From Bacillus sp. USDA818B3_A (GTDB taxonomy: Bacteria > Bacillota > Bacilli > Bacillales > Cytobacillaceae), in contig NZ_JAABNN010000008.1 in the NCBI RefSeq assembly GCF_009928415.1, positions 62,001 through 126,000 on the forward strand: 64,000 nucleotides of DNA. Reading direction: 5' to 3'. This document shows positions 18,198 through 28,355 of the stretch, piece by piece. The first letter of the stretch is position 1. Every line of letters begins with the position of its first letter. Position numbers and translations under genes: made by a program. The notes beneath the pieces are model-generated. The model had not been told where the DNA came from. It did no database searches and worked only from the letters and a program-made list of their open reading frames with translations.

Positions 18198-18277
18198 AAA
18201 GCGCGAATTGGCTTATAGAGAGTATTATATGCGAGCTGTTTGAATAAGTTTACCTGTAATGTGAAATTAAATTAAAT

Positions 18278-18604
18278 TTATTTTTCAGAGCTTGCTTCTG
18301 TAAGAGATTTGTTTGTAATTTTCCAATGGGAAGCATTCCAGAGTGCTTTACCTTCTGAGAAAAGAATAGCCTGTGGTGATTCATGTTTTATTTCAAATCG
18401 CTCCGCTATTTCGTTTGAAAGAGGACGTGATTCCTGAACGGCTAAGTAGAAAGCCGGGGTATCATTTGTACCTGTAAACTTTTCATATTCTTTATATGCG
18501 GCATGACTAATTGGACAAGTTAAACTATGTTTTAACAGGAAGAATGTACCACTATTCTGAATTAACTCTTCGAATTGTTCAATCGTATCAATTTTATTAA
18601 GCAT
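18278..18604 (-). CDS. ytxJ: YtxJ, monothiol bacilliredoxin-like protein
   Basis: The 108-residue protein belongs to the YtxJ family, thioredoxin-fold proteins linked to the bacillithiol system. A single active-site cysteine is in SLTCPIS (about residue 30), where thioredoxins have CxxC; this fits a monothiol mechanism of removing bacillithiol from proteins. The ATG follows TTGGAGGG. It is the last of the ytxG-ytxH-ytxJ run, separated from ytxH by a hairpin. The family call is clear; the enzymatic role is from family knowledge. Confidence 0.93.
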   Translation of the reverse strand: MLNKIDTIEQFEELIQNSGTFFLLKHSLTCPISHAAYKEYEKFTGTNDTPAFYLAVQESRPLSNEIAERFEIKHESPQAILFSEGKALWNASHWKITNKSLTEASSEK

Positions 18605-18625
18605 GGTTTTTTACCCTCCAAAATA

Positions 18626-18664
18626 ATAAATGGTGAAGTAATTTTATCACTTCACCATTTTTAT
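18626..18664. terminator. hairpin between ytxH and ytxJ
   Basis: AAATGGTGAAGT and ACTTCACCATTT form a 12-bp perfect stem with a 9-base loop (18628-18639 with 18649-18660). The following tract is only moderately T-rich, so termination may be partial. Confidence 0.65.
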
Positions 18665-18684
18665 CACAAATATTAGCAACTTTT

Positions 18685-19173
18685 TTAAAGTCTGACCTTA
18701 TTTTCCTCTTCATCAAAGGCTTTTTGGGCTTCCTCTAATTTTTTCTTAATATCCATATTATCATTTGATTTTTTTTCAAGGCCTTTTTCCGCTGCAGCTT
18801 CGGGGGTATGAATAGGGATATAGGTTACATCCGATTCTTGTGCTGCGTCATTCTTGCTGGTCGTTTTTCCTGTAACTTTATTAACAAGTTCTGAAGATTG
18901 CAAGATGATTCCCTGAGAAATGGATGATGTTTTGGCAGCTAATTCATTGCCCTTCACCACAACATTTTCCCGTAAACTGGACGTTTTATCGATAATTGAA
19001 TCTGCTTGACTGCCAATTGTTGACCGAAGCTCTTTACCGGATCTAGGAGCCAAAAGCAGAGCCGCAGCAGCCCCTACTACCCCGCCAATAATTGCCCCCA
19101 ATAAAAAGGAACCTGTAGCTTCGTCATTGCGGCTTTGATTCGTTTCTCTTGATTCGTGCTCTCTACTAGTCAT
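18685..19173 (-). CDS. ytxH: YtxH family general stress protein
   Basis: The 162-residue protein shows the YtxH domain: a glycine/alanine-rich membrane stretch near residues 22-43 (LLGAIIGGVVGAAAALLLAP), then RSGKELRSTI and a coiled-coil-like polar C-terminus. In B. subtilis ytxGHJ is a sigma-B and sigma-H dependent stress operon; the molecular role of YtxH is unknown. It starts 16 bases after the ytxG stop with AAGGAGGAATAAGG before the ATG, so it is in one transcript with ytxG. Confidence 0.93.
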   Translation of the reverse strand: MTSREHESRETNQSRNDEATGSFLLGAIIGGVVGAAAALLLAPRSGKELRSTIGSQADSIIDKTSSLRENVVVKGNELAAKTSSISQGIILQSSELVNKVTGKTTSKNDAAQESDVTYIPIHTPEAAAEKGLEKKSNDNMDIKKKLEEAQKAFDEEENKVRL

Positions 19174-19189
19174 CCTTATTCCTCCTTCA

Positions 19190-19645
19190 TTAATAGGACC
19201 TTAGCCTTTGCCCTTCATTTACTTCCTTCTTAGCGTACTTCCTAGTCTGCCACTTCTCCTTTAATTCAAAGAAAATATTACCCCACTGAACGATTTGCGA
19301 GATTTTTTCCTTGCTATCCTCGACCTGCTCATCGACTGATTTGGATATATTCTGCAGTGTCCCATTAAACTTGGTCACTGTTGTCCCTACATCCTTTACA
19401 GCCTCAACTACGCTATTAAGACTTTCAGATTTTTGCTGAATATCTTCTGCAAGCGCATTTGTTTTTTGCAGGAGAAGTGTCGTTTCCGTTGTGACACCAT
19501 TCAATTGCTTTTCTAGCCCGTCCAATGTGTGCGAAACACTGGTCAGGGTAACTTGAAGTGATTTAAGTGTTTTTGATAAATAAATAACTAGTACAAAAAA
19601 CGCGATCGCAATTAGGGCTACGCTTAAGTATAAAATAATTTGCAT
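19190..19645 (-). CDS. ytxG: YtxG, DUF948 membrane-anchored protein
   Basis: The 151-residue protein begins with one membrane helix (about 3-23, IILYLSVALIAIAFFVLVIYL) and continues as a long amphipathic coiled coil, the usual layout of DUF948 proteins. The open frame runs 24 codons further upstream, but the ATG at 19645 follows GGAGGTGCACA and gives the normal length. It heads the ytxGHJ run. The family is associated with general stress; no reaction is known. Confidence 0.92.
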   Translation of the reverse strand: MQIILYLSVALIAIAFFVLVIYLSKTLKSLQVTLTSVSHTLDGLEKQLNGVTTETTLLLQKTNALAEDIQQKSESLNSVVEAVKDVGTTVTKFNGTLQNISKSVDEQVEDSKEKISQIVQWGNIFFELKEKWQTRKYAKKEVNEGQRLRSY

Positions 19646-19858
19646 TGTGCACCTCCGCCTCAGAATCCTATCCATATGTATATCCGTTTCTTTCTGGATA
19701 TAAACCTCGTAAATCATCTTATATTACTTCCCTGCCTTTGTCTTGTTTTCCTGCTATATTCCTTTAAAAAAATCCACCAAGCGAGCTGTAATTTCAACTT
19801 TTTTCTTTATATCGGGTACAATAGAATTGAAATTCAACTTCGTTTTGGAGGCGTTATT

Positions 19859-20974
19859 GTGAAAGATCCTCGTATAGAGAAACTTGCGAAAAATTTAATT
19901 AATTATTCTGTTCAGCTTCAAAAGGGAGAAAAAGTACTGATTGAAAATTTTGGACTGCAGCGGGAATTGGTGACAGCACTCGTAAAGGAAGCATACGCCG
20001 CTGGGGGCTATCCATTTGTCCTAATAAAAGATCATCAAGTAGACCGTTCTCTATTGATGGGGGCCATAGAGGAGCAATTTAATTTGATGGCTGATTTCGA
20101 AGCAAACGTCATGAGTAAAATGGATGCATACATAGGGCTGCGCTCCGGTGATAACATAAGTGAACAATCCGATGTACCCGATGAAAAGATGAAGATTCAT
20201 GGAAACACAATCGGGAAGAAAGTACACCGTGACATTCGAGTCCCTAAAACAAAATGGGTTGTTCTGAGGTATCCGACTTCTTCCATGGCTCAACTTGCAA
20301 AAATGAGTACGGAAAGCTTTGAAGACTTTTACTTTAAGGTGTGTAATCTTGATTATGCGAAGATGGATAAGGCTATGGAAAGTTTAGTGGAATTAATGAA
20401 TCGCACCGATCAGGTTCGGATAACCGGCCCGGGAACCGACCTTCATTTTTCTATAAAAGATATTCCCGCCATTAAATGTGCCGGAAGACTAAATATTCCT
20501 GACGGTGAAGTATATACAGCACCTGTACGTGATTCAGTCAATGGTGTGATTACTTACAATACTCCATCGCCTTATCAAGGCTTTACATTTGAAAATGTAA
20601 AATTGACCTTTAAGGATGGAAAAATTGTTGAAGCCGTATCCAATGATACCAGCCGTATTAATAAAATTTTTGATACGGACGAAGGGGCACGTTATGTAGG
20701 GGAATTTGCGATCGGAGTAAATCCATTTATTCTTACGCCGATGCAAGATATCCTGTTTGATGAAAAAATTGCCGGCAGCTTCCATTTCACCCCTGGACAA
20801 TGCTATGATGATGCTTTTAACGGCAACCATTCCAATATCCATTGGGATATGGTCAATATTCAGCGCCCGGAATATGGCGGAGGGGAAATTTATTTTGATG
20901 ATGTGTTAATCCGTAAAGATGGTCTGTTCGTCCTGCCGGAATTAGAAGTACTAAACCCTGAGAATTTAGAATAA
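19859..20974 (+). CDS. M29-family aminopeptidase
   Basis: The 371-residue product belongs to the thermophilic aminopeptidase family M29 (AmpS/PepS type), cobalt- or zinc-dependent cytoplasmic enzymes that release N-terminal residues. Recognisable blocks are the opening VKDPRIEKLAKNLINYSV, PGTDLHFSI near 255, NIPDGEVYTAPVRDSVNG and the C-terminal NSNIHWDMV and GGGEIYFDDVLIRKDG regions that provide metal ligands. The start is the GTG at 19859, preceded by TTGGAGGCG; the frame extends 73 codons upstream without a plausible site. It is monocistronic and divergent from ytxGHJ. Confidence 0.93.
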   Translation: MKDPRIEKLAKNLINYSVQLQKGEKVLIENFGLQRELVTALVKEAYAAGGYPFVLIKDHQVDRSLLMGAIEEQFNLMADFEANVMSKMDAYIGLRSGDNISEQSDVPDEKMKIHGNTIGKKVHRDIRVPKTKWVVLRYPTSSMAQLAKMSTESFEDFYFKVCNLDYAKMDKAMESLVELMNRTDQVRITGPGTDLHFSIKDIPAIKCAGRLNIPDGEVYTAPVRDSVNGVITYNTPSPYQGFTFENVKLTFKDGKIVEAVSNDTSRINKIFDTDEGARYVGEFAIGVNPFILTPMQDILFDEKIAGSFHFTPGQCYDDAFNGNHSNIHWDMVNIQRPEYGGGEIYFDDVLIRKDGLFVLPELEVLNPENLE

Positions 20975-21012
20975 CGAAAAGGATGCCAAATATCGGCATC
21001 CTTTTCGTTTTC
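20973..21012. terminator. terminator after the M29 aminopeptidase gene
   Basis: CGAAAAGGATGCC and GGCATCCTTTTCG form a perfect 13-bp stem (20975-20987 with 20995-21007) ending in T-rich sequence directly after the stop. It may also serve murC from the other side. Confidence 0.9.
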
Positions 21013-21038
21013 CAGCTCCAGCGCTAGAGCCGTCTTAT

Positions 21039-22337
21039 TTAAGATAATTCTTTTTCATAGGACTCTTGGAATTTTTGAATATCTCCCGCTCCCATGAAAA
21101 TAATGACACTGTCCTCATGCTTATTTAAAACACCGGTATTCTCTTCTGAAAGGACCTCAGAGCCCTCAATTCTATCCTGTAAGTCTTTAATTGACAGCTT
21201 ACCATGATTTTCCCTGGCAGACCCAAAGATTTCGCACAAATAGGTTTTGTCTGCTGGTCGTAAGCTCTCCGCAAAATCCTCTAGAAAGGCTTGAGTCCTT
21301 GTAAAGGTATGCGGCTGGAAAACCGCTATAATCTGTTTTTCAGGATATTTCTGCTTTGCTGCATCAATTGTCGCCCTAATTTCGGTTGGATGATGAGCAT
21401 AATCATCGATTAAAATCTGTGAACCCATTCTTTTTTCAGAGAATCTTCTTTTGACACCTTGGAATGTTTGCAGATGTTCCTTTACGACCTCAACATCTAT
21501 TTCCTCGTAATGGCATAAACCGATAACAGCAAGTGCATTAAGAACACTGTGATCCCCAAAGGTAGGAATGGAAAAATTGTCGTAATACGTATTACGAATA
21601 AATACATCAAAGCTTGTTCCATGAGTGGTCTTTACAATGTTCTTGGCTTGGTAGTCGTTTTCTTCCCCAAACCCATAGAAAAGTACGGGAACCTTCGCTT
21701 GAATCTTTTGGAGCTGCTCATCGTCCCCGTAAGCAAAGATCCCTTTTTTCACTTGTACGGCCATCTCCTGAAAGGCAGAAAAAACGTCATCAATATTCGC
21801 AAAATAATCCGGATGGTCAAAATCAATGTTTGTCATGATTGCATAGTCAGGGAAGTACGATAGGAAATGTCTTCTGTATTCACATGCTTCAAAGACAAAA
21901 TACTCTGCCCCTTCCTCGCCCTTACCTGTTCCATCACCAATTAAAAAAGACGTTGGTTTTGCCCCGGCAATCACATGAGAAAGCAATCCTGTTGTAGATG
22001 TTTTTCCATGAGCACCTGTTACTGCAACGCTCGTAAAGTTTTGCATAAAATCGCCTAAAAAACGATGGTACCGTATGATAGGAAGTCCAAGTCTCATGGC
22101 CTCTTGTATTTCCTCATGGGTATCGGGAAATGCATTTCCCGCAATGATTGTCATGCCTGGCTTAATGTTTTCCTTTTGAAAGGGAAGAATCGTGATCCCT
22201 GATTGTTCAAGAGCCAGTTGTGTAAAAAAGCGCTTTTCGACATCGGAGCCCTGCACTTGAAATTTCATATCATGAAGAACTTGTGCGAGTGCACTCATTC
22301 CAGACCCCTTTATACCTACAAAATGGTAAATAGTCAT
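21039..22337 (-). CDS. murC: UDP-N-acetylmuramate-L-alanine ligase
   Basis: MurC adds L-alanine to UDP-MurNAc, the first step of the peptide side chain of peptidoglycan. The 432-residue protein has the N-terminal nucleotide-sugar domain ([11 protein letters not shown] at 9-19), the ATP motif [12 protein letters not shown] near 107, the [10 protein letters not shown] block, and [10 protein letters not shown] and FQPHTFTRT in the C-terminal domains. The ATG at 22337 follows TTGGAGGTTCTTCT and gives the B. subtilis length; an upstream in-frame start is not used. A perfect 17-bp palindrome lies 23 bases upstream of the start codon. Confidence 0.97.
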   Translation of the reverse strand: MTIYHFVGIKGSGMSALAQVLHDMKFQVQGSDVEKRFFTQLALEQSGITILPFQKENIKPGMTIIAGNAFPDTHEEIQEAMRLGLPIIRYHRFLGDFMQNFTSVAVTGAHGKTSTTGLLSHVIAGAKPTSFLIGDGTGKGEEGAEYFVFEACEYRRHFLSYFPDYAIMTNIDFDHPDYFANIDDVFSAFQEMAVQVKKGIFAYGDDEQLQKIQAKVPVLFYGFGEENDYQAKNIVKTTHGTSFDVFIRNTYYDNFSIPTFGDHSVLNALAVIGLCHYEEIDVEVVKEHLQTFQGVKRRFSEKRMGSQILIDDYAHHPTEIRATIDAAKQKYPEKQIIAVFQPHTFTRTQAFLEDFAESLRPADKTYLCEIFGSARENHGKLSIKDLQDRIEGSEVLSEENTGVLNKHEDSVIIFMGAGDIQKFQESYEKELS

Positions 22338-22359
22338 AGAAGAACCTCCAACCAACGTA

Positions 22360-22376
22360 ATACTGTTAAACAGTAT
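22360..22376. promoter_or_regulatory. perfect palindrome upstream of murC
   Basis: ATACTGTTAAACAGTAT is an 8-bp perfect inverted repeat around one base. It lies just before the murC ribosome-binding site. It looks like an operator or a leader hairpin; it does not fit the Bacillus LexA box. Confidence 0.45.
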
Positions 22377-22565
22377 ATGAAATCTGTCTTCATTTGCTAA
22401 TCAGTATGTAAGCACACGTTGTTTTATTTATTATAAGAAATCAACAATTCAATATTATAGCACTGTTTAGTCATAAAAACTATTTGTTATCCTTATCGAC
22501 CGGATCATTGTACTATTTATTATTTGTTCACATTCATAAAGAATACTAAATATTAAAGAATAATA

Positions 22566-25031
22566 CTAGTCTTGCATTGCTTCCAAATCAGCCTCTGTGA
22601 TTAAAACTTCACGGGGTTTACTTCCATTTGCACCAGTGATATAGCCATTTTGTTCAAGCATATCCATTAATCTTGCGGCCCGATTATAACCAATTTTAAA
22701 GCGCCGCTGCAAGCTCGATGTAGAAGCTCCTCCATTGCTTACGATAAACTCACAGGCGTCATAAAACAACTCATCTTCTTCTTCTACTACCTGTGCTTTT
22801 TTTAATAGTTCTTCCTGTTCAAATAAGTAGTCGGGCTCTTGTTGTTCTCTTACATGTGCCACGACGACATCGATCTCCTCATCGGAAACGAACGTTCCTT
22901 GCAGCCGGACAGGTTTCGATGCTCCATTTTCTAAAAATAGCATATCACCCCGGCCAAGCAGTCTTTCTGCACCGCTTATATCAATAATCGTACGTGAATC
23001 TACTTGAGAAGAAACCGAAAAGGCAACCCTTGTTGGTATATTCGCCTTAATTAAACCCGTAATAACATCAACTGATGGTCTCTGCGTTGCTACGATCAAA
23101 TGAATACCGCAAGCCCGTGCTTTTTGTGCGATCCGGCAAATAGCCTCCTCGACATCGGCAGGTGACATCATCATTAAATCCGCTAACTCATCTATAATGA
23201 TAACAATGAATGGCAGCTTGTCAGAGTAACGCTTATGCTGCATCGCTAATTCATTAAAACGATTAATATCACGTACTCCTGTATGGGCAAAAAGTTCATA
23301 ACGCCGTTCCATTTCTTCCACTGCCCATTTTAAAGCCGCTGTTGCTGCCTTTACATCGGTAATAACTGGACTGACTAGGTGTGGAATCCGATTATAAGGG
23401 GCAAGCTCTACCATTTTCGGATCAATAAGCAACAGCTTTAATTCGTCTGGACGTGCTTTATATAACAGACTAATCAAAATCGAGTTAATACATACACTCT
23501 TTCCGGAACCTGTTGCCCCTGCAATAAGTCCATGGGGCATTTTTTTTAAATCGGTAACAATTGGCTTTCCGGCAATATCAAGGCCTAATACGGCTGTTAA
23601 TGGAGAGGCAGACTCTTTAAAAACACTGCTGCCAATAATCTCGTTTATCAAAACAGGCCTTGACTTTTGGTTCGGCACTTCAATCCCAATCGTATGTTTT
23701 CCGGGAATCGGAGCCTCCATTCGGATATCCCGAGCCGCTAAACTTAATTTAATATCATCACTTAAGTTAGTAATTTTATTTACTTTTACCCCAGGTTCAG
23801 GCTGTACTTCAAAACGGGTTACAGATGGACCTTGGGTGACATTAACGACACTTGCTCCCACATTAAAATTCTGGAGGGTTCGATTCAACATCTCTGACTG
23901 CTCGTCTATCCAAGCTGTATCAAGTACTTCTGTGACAGGTGGACTTAATAAATCGGATTTAGGGAGAGCATATAAATGGTCATCGTTTTCTACCTTGTTT
24001 TGGACTTCATTTTGTACTTCATACGCTACTTCATCCCGCACCACATACTGTACTTCATTGATGACCACAGGCTTTTCGTTAATCGAATTTTCAATGACTT
24101 GGGCTTTCTCCCAAAGCTGCTTTTGTGCAAGCTCTCTTTTCCGCTTTCTCTCCTCCAACTTCTGTCTATCCTGTTTGAGCATCATGACATTAAAAGGCAA
24201 TCTCGACCGTATTGCTGGGGGAGCTTCCGCAGCAATATCTTCTTCTGTTTCTCGCTTTTCCTCGAACTGACGATCATCTGTAACAAAAATGAGTTCGCCC
24301 GCATCAGCTTGCGTTTGTTCTTCAAGGACAATATCGGCTGCCGCAATTTGATTATTACTCACCAATATGGGTGTACTTGCTTCCGCCTGAACACTTTTTT
24401 CAAATGGGAAGACTTCTGCTGCAGCTGGCTGAACTGGATCCTTCTCTGGCGATTCTGGAACTTCCAACCTCAATTCTATCGTTTGGTGTTCTTTTCGTTC
24501 ACTTTTTGGTGACACCTCACCCAGTTTAGCAAGTTCAGCTTTTATTGTGTGTTTTGTCTCAATCACACTAGCTAATCTCTCTTCCGCTTCATCACTAAAA
24601 AAACGGCTTAATTCATGTTCAACAGTAGCAGTTGTTTTGGGCGGCCTGTTAAATCCAAAAACCGGTGAAGGAATCTCCGTTGGTTGAAAAGGACCGCGCG
24701 GCCGTGATTTTTGGTCCATTATCCCTGAATGTATCTTTTTCTGCTTTTCAGGTTTAACCTTCGGCGGGGCTGCCTTGGTTTCTTTTTTAGGAATATCAGG
24801 CAGTCTTTTCACACGTTTAATGTCCTGTTTAAGATTCAACTGCTCAGTCCTTAGGACACTGCTGCTCCCCTTTGGATATTGATAAGCTATTCTCGTATCC
24901 AAATCTTTTACACTGTCATTGACATGCTCCTCGTGCTCTCTAAGGAGGAGTAACTCGGTCATTTTCTCTTCTTTTTCTTCTTCTTTCCTTAACCTTTGGA
25001 AAAAGTTTTGGATCCAACTCAAACCTATCAC
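22566..25031 (-). CDS. sftA: SftA/YtpT, septum-associated FtsK-type DNA translocase
   Basis: SftA moves trapped chromosomal DNA away from the closing septum. The 821-residue protein has no membrane segments, as expected for SftA and unlike SpoIIIE. A long acidic/lysine-rich linker covers residues 1-350 and includes short Val-Glu repeats (EVQYVV, EVAYEV, EVQNEV, KVEN). The motor follows: an alpha/beta region from about 370, Walker A GATGSGKS, Walker B IVIIIDELADL and ATQRPSVDVITG. The C-terminal gamma winged helix (NGGASTSSLQRRF) reads the orienting DNA sequences. The GTG at 25031 is given; a TTG at 25022 would yield a start like that of B. subtilis SftA. The ytpR gene found nearby in B. subtilis is absent. 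Confidence 0.93.
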   Translation of the reverse strand: MIGLSWIQNFFQRLRKEEEKEEKMTELLLLREHEEHVNDSVKDLDTRIAYQYPKGSSSVLRTEQLNLKQDIKRVKRLPDIPKKETKAAPPKVKPEKQKKIHSGIMDQKSRPRGPFQPTEIPSPVFGFNRPPKTTATVEHELSRFFSDEAEERLASVIETKHTIKAELAKLGEVSPKSERKEHQTIELRLEVPESPEKDPVQPAAAEVFPFEKSVQAEASTPILVSNNQIAAADIVLEEQTQADAGELIFVTDDRQFEEKRETEEDIAAEAPPAIRSRLPFNVMMLKQDRQKLEERKRKRELAQKQLWEKAQVIENSINEKPVVINEVQYVVRDEVAYEVQNEVQNKVENDDHLYALPKSDLLSPPVTEVLDTAWIDEQSEMLNRTLQNFNVGASVVNVTQGPSVTRFEVQPEPGVKVNKITNLSDDIKLSLAARDIRMEAPIPGKHTIGIEVPNQKSRPVLINEIIGSSVFKESASPLTAVLGLDIAGKPIVTDLKKMPHGLIAGATGSGKSVCINSILISLLYKARPDELKLLLIDPKMVELAPYNRIPHLVSPVITDVKAATAALKWAVEEMERRYELFAHTGVRDINRFNELAMQHKRYSDKLPFIVIIIDELADLMMMSPADVEEAICRIAQKARACGIHLIVATQRPSVDVITGLIKANIPTRVAFSVSSQVDSRTIIDISGAERLLGRGDMLFLENGASKPVRLQGTFVSDEEIDVVVAHVREQQEPDYLFEQEELLKKAQVVEEEDELFYDACEFIVSNGGASTSSLQRRFKIGYNRAARLMDMLEQNGYITGANGSKPREVLITEADLEAMQD

Positions 25032-25180
25032 TCTTTCTTATTCTTCTCTCATTCTATTTTATCAGTTTTTCTTATTTTATCGACACAAATCTAAAGAATG
25101 GGTCGAAATATGTTGCAATTGGAACCATCAGGAAAGTTCCCATGAAAAAAGACCACTTCATGTGATCCTCTTTCTTGTCC

Positions 25181-25975
25181 TCATTTATTTTTTCCTAAAA
25201 TAAATATTGGCTCTAATTCGCCATTCTCATATAAGAATGACAACGCCGTTATGGGCACCCTTCCATTTGCAAAAAAGCTCATTGCCATTTGTGCGATGAC
25301 ATCATAGCCTCTGTCATTTTGAACATCAGCAATAATTAATACATCCTGATGCGGTACAGAGATAACCATTGTTCCTTGGATTCGTTTCTCCATTTCTTGA
25401 AGGAAACCCTTATTTAAGATTCTGCTGGCATCATAGCCATCATTGGTGTTAAGAAAATAAAAGATATTCCCTGCCACTTGGTCTTCCTTTATCGGAGCAG
25501 GAAGGGACCGAATATTAAATAAAGCCATCTCTTTAATCGTGTTGGCGCTCCAGCCCTCTTTCTCCATCATTCTGGAGTCAATCAGGCGGTAGGTATTGCC
25601 TAGGTCTACCGCATAATAAATTTTTGTTTCGGCTGTATGTTCTTCGGTTAAAAAAGGAACACCTTCTTCTGCTTCCACTGGAAACGATGCGGACCGAATG
25701 ACAGGAAAAATCTTTTTAACCTGTTCTTTTAGGTCAGAGGTATCCTCCATGGCACGTAGACCTTCTTGCACATAATAAACGATTTCATCGATGGCCTTGT
25801 CTTTTTCAACATGCCATTTTGCAATTACACCTGGTAAGGCAACGGTGATTCCTTTACCTGTTGACTTACTTTCAATACGAAGCTGATCCTTCTCCCTGTC
25901 ATAAGAGATCAGTCTATCATCTTCCGCCAAACGCGACTCCAATTTCTGGCGCATCAATCTACTGTCCATTTTCAT
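25181..25975 (-). CDS. ytpQ: YtpQ, DUF1444 family protein
   Basis: The 264-residue protein matches YtpQ in length and in the blocks [40 protein letters not shown] and [11 protein letters not shown]. It is soluble and has no recognisable catalytic motif; the function is unknown. The ATG follows GTGGAGGTAAACA. It lies 84 bases past the ytpP stop, with the ytpP terminator between, and 150 bases before sftA, where B. subtilis would have ytpR. Confidence 0.9.
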   Translation of the reverse strand: MKMDSRLMRQKLESRLAEDDRLISYDREKDQLRIESKSTGKGITVALPGVIAKWHVEKDKAIDEIVYYVQEGLRAMEDTSDLKEQVKKIFPVIRSASFPVEAEEGVPFLTEEHTAETKIYYAVDLGNTYRLIDSRMMEKEGWSANTIKEMALFNIRSLPAPIKEDQVAGNIFYFLNTNDGYDASRILNKGFLQEMEKRIQGTMVISVPHQDVLIIADVQNDRGYDVIAQMAMSFFANGRVPITALSFLYENGELEPIFILGKNK

Positions 25976-26015
25976 TGTTTACCTCCACTTGATAAGAAGC
26001 TCCATCTATTTTACA

Positions 26016-26050
26016 ATAAAAAACCCCTTCTCCAAAAGAGAGACAGGGTT
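26016..26050 (-). terminator. ytpP terminator
   Basis: Reading leftward, AACCCTGTCTC and GAGAAGGGGTT form an imperfect stem followed by TTTTTATTG, just after the ytpP stop. Confidence 0.75.
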
Positions 26051-26059
26051 ATTTGTTCA

Positions 26060-26374
26060 TTATTTCAAACCTGAAATAAAGCTTTCGATTTCTTCTTGTG
26101 TTTTACGGTCTTTACTTACGAAGCGGCCAAGCTCTTTACCGTTCTCATAAGCAATAAAACTCGGGATTCCATATACATCTACTTGCTGGCATAGATCAAT
26201 AAATTGATCGCGGTCGACATGAATAAATGTATATTCTTTAAACTTTTCTTCAATCTCCGGCAATACTGGCTCGATAAAGCGGCAATCACCACACCACTCA
26301 GCGGAAAACATAAAAATGGTTTTACCCTGGTTACGCAGCTGCTCAAATTGTTCTAGTGATTCTAAATTTTTCAA
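26060..26374 (-). CDS. ytpP: YtpP, thioredoxin-like protein
   Basis: The 104-residue protein has the thioredoxin fold with active site WCGDC (about residues 27-31) and the cis-proline loop GIPSF near 70. The middle Asp in place of the usual Pro of WCGPC suggests a redox potential different from that of TrxA. YtpP and Thiol-disulfide partners in Firmicutes are tied to thiol homeostasis, and YtpP has been linked to CoA- or bacillithiol-modified proteins. The ATG follows GGAGGCG. It has its own terminator. Confidence 0.92.
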   Translation of the reverse strand: MKNLESLEQFEQLRNQGKTIFMFSAEWCGDCRFIEPVLPEIEEKFKEYTFIHVDRDQFIDLCQQVDVYGIPSFIAYENGKELGRFVSKDRKTQEEIESFISGLK

Positions 26375-26495
26375 AGTGAACGCCTCCGTTTGTTTTTAGA
26401 TAGGTGTTATATTCTTTTTTCAAATCATAACAGTTTATTCTTTGTTGAGTCCAATCTTATGCATATGATCGAACCTATCCTTCCCGTATCTGTTC

Positions 26496-27014
26496 TTATT
26501 CATTCATCTTGGAATAATAGGAAAATTGCCCGAAAAGCAGGTTGGCTACATGAGTAAACATTTCGACCCGATTAACCAGGCCGTTTGTAAAAATACCAAC
26601 CGCCCCTTCATGTTTCCTGACATTCTTCATTTTCGCATACTCGTCCATAACGGGTCCTAACTCTTCTCCTGCTCTTAGTCTAGCGGCCACTTCTTCTGGT
26701 AAAAGGAATCTAGCTCCGCCTGCAATGATTGGTTCCATCCCATTCGCAGCGAGGGCACCCCAATTACACAATAATAATCCGTGGCTTGTTTCCTGTACAC
26801 CGCCTTCAAGGCCTATCCCAATCTCCCCTTTTCCATGTGCTAATGCACCCTTTGCCCGATTGATCGCACCTCGAATGGTTTCCTCATCAGAAAAGGGCTG
26901 GTCGTTGACACCTGAGGGAATATCTAAAGAAATAAATTCACAGTCCATTTGTGAGAAACTATTCTGAACAGCTGTAATTTTTGCCGGGTTCTTTGATCCA
27001 ATAATTATCTTCAT
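26496..27014 (-). CDS. DUF84 family inosine/xanthosine triphosphatase
   Basis: The 172-residue protein belongs to the DUF84/YjjX family that hydrolyses non-canonical purine nucleoside triphosphates (ITP, XTP) to keep them out of RNA and DNA. Blocks seen are KIIIGSKNPAKITAV at the N-terminus, SDEETIRGAINRAKGAL, IGIGLEGGVQ with acidic metal-binding residues, and RKHEGAVGIFTNGLVNR. The ATG at 27014 follows AAAGGAGAAC; the frame continues 11 codons further without a site. It lies 53 bases after the ytoP stop on the same strand and is probably co-transcribed. Confidence 0.9.
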   Translation of the reverse strand: MKIIIGSKNPAKITAVQNSFSQMDCEFISLDIPSGVNDQPFSDEETIRGAINRAKGALAHGKGEIGIGLEGGVQETSHGLLLCNWGALAANGMEPIIAGGARFLLPEEVAARLRAGEELGPVMDEYAKMKNVRKHEGAVGIFTNGLVNRVEMFTHVANLLFGQFSYYSKMNE

Positions 27015-27067
27015 TTTTGTTCTCCTTTTATGTAGAAAAGGAGGCATAATCCAATGCCTCCCAGATG

Positions 27068-28141
27068 TTAGCTGTTTGACTTAATCGTGTCTACCGTTGT
27101 TTGGTCGCAAGCTTTTACAAGTTTAACTAAAAGCTCTTTGGCTGCTGCATAATCATCAATATGGATCATGGAAGCATGTGTATGAATATAGCGGGAACAA
27201 ATACCAACCACCGCACTCGGTATCCCTTCATTTGCTAAATGGACACGTCCCGCATCTGTTCCTCCCTGCGAAACAAAATATTGATAAGGGATTTTGTTTG
27301 TCTCTGCCGTATCTAGGACAAATTCCCGCATACCGCGATGAGTAACCATAGAGCGGTCAAGGATGCGAAGCAATGTTCCTTTCCCCAGCTGGCCAAATTC
27401 TCTTTTATCGCCTGTCATATCATTTGCCGGACTTGCATCCATGGCAAAAAAGAGGTCCGGTTTAATCATATTGGCAGCCGTTTGAGCTCCACGTAACCCG
27501 ACTTCCTCTTGAACAGTTGCCCCGGAATACAGGATATTCGGCAATGTTTCATCTTTTAATTCCTGCAGCAATTCTATAGCGAGGCCGCAGCCATATCGAT
27601 TATCCCAGGCTTTCGCTAATATTTTCTTTTCATTGGCCATTGGCGTAAATGGGCAAATCGGCAGGATGGCCTGACCTGGTTTAATTCCGATTCGTTCGGC
27701 ATCCTCTCGGTTGTCTGCACCAATATCTATCAGCATATTCTTGATTTCCATCGGTTTATTTTTCTTAGATTCGTCTAATAAATGCGGTGGAATCGAGCCA
27801 ACCACCCCAATAACTGGACCATTTTTAGTAATGACTTGGACACGCTGGGCGAGAAGGACTTGACTCCACCATCCGCCAAGCGGCTGGAACCGGATCATCC
27901 CGTTTTCCGTAATGGCTGTTACCATAAAACCAACTTCATCCATATGACCTGCCGCCATTATCGTTGGGCCTTCGGGATTCCCCTTTTTCACGCCAAAAAT
28001 GCTGCCCAATCGATCTTGAACAATTTCGTCTGAGTATAAAGCCAGCTGCTCTTTCATGAATTTCCGGACTTGATGTTCATTCCCAGGTGCCCCCGGCAGC
28101 TCAGTTAAGGTTTGAAAAAGCTTTAATGTTTGTTCGTTCAT
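27068..28141 (-). CDS. ytoP: YtoP, M42-family glutamyl/other aminopeptidase
   Basis: The 357-residue protein is a dinuclear metallo-aminopeptidase of family M42 (FrvX-like). Metal and catalytic residues are visible in [12 protein letters not shown] (His/Asp), [27 protein letters not shown] (catalytic Glu pair), [11 protein letters not shown] and [12 protein letters not shown], with the terminal HTHASMIH. These enzymes form large dodecameric shells and trim peptides in the cytoplasm. The start is the ATG at 28141. It is followed by the DUF84 gene. Confidence 0.94.
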   Translation of the reverse strand: MNEQTLKLFQTLTELPGAPGNEHQVRKFMKEQLALYSDEIVQDRLGSIFGVKKGNPEGPTIMAAGHMDEVGFMVTAITENGMIRFQPLGGWWSQVLLAQRVQVITKNGPVIGVVGSIPPHLLDESKKNKPMEIKNMLIDIGADNREDAERIGIKPGQAILPICPFTPMANEKKILAKAWDNRYGCGLAIELLQELKDETLPNILYSGATVQEEVGLRGAQTAANMIKPDLFFAMDASPANDMTGDKREFGQLGKGTLLRILDRSMVTHRGMREFVLDTAETNKIPYQYFVSQGGTDAGRVHLANEGIPSAVVGICSRYIHTHASMIHIDDYAAAKELLVKLVKACDQTTVDTIKSNS

Positions 28142-28355
28142 GTTATGGCTCCTTTATGTATTTACTTAAAATCCTGATTTTCGTCATGCGTATCTATTAA
28201 GTTATATGAGGTTCTACAGATATATTTTACAGAATCCTTTCATGTGTTACCAATAATTCATTTCTATTCAGTATTATTACCCTCTTCACCTATATATACG
28301 GTATACTCTAGAGGAGAATCTTTTAATTTTCTTTTTCTAATTTGGAGGTGGATAA

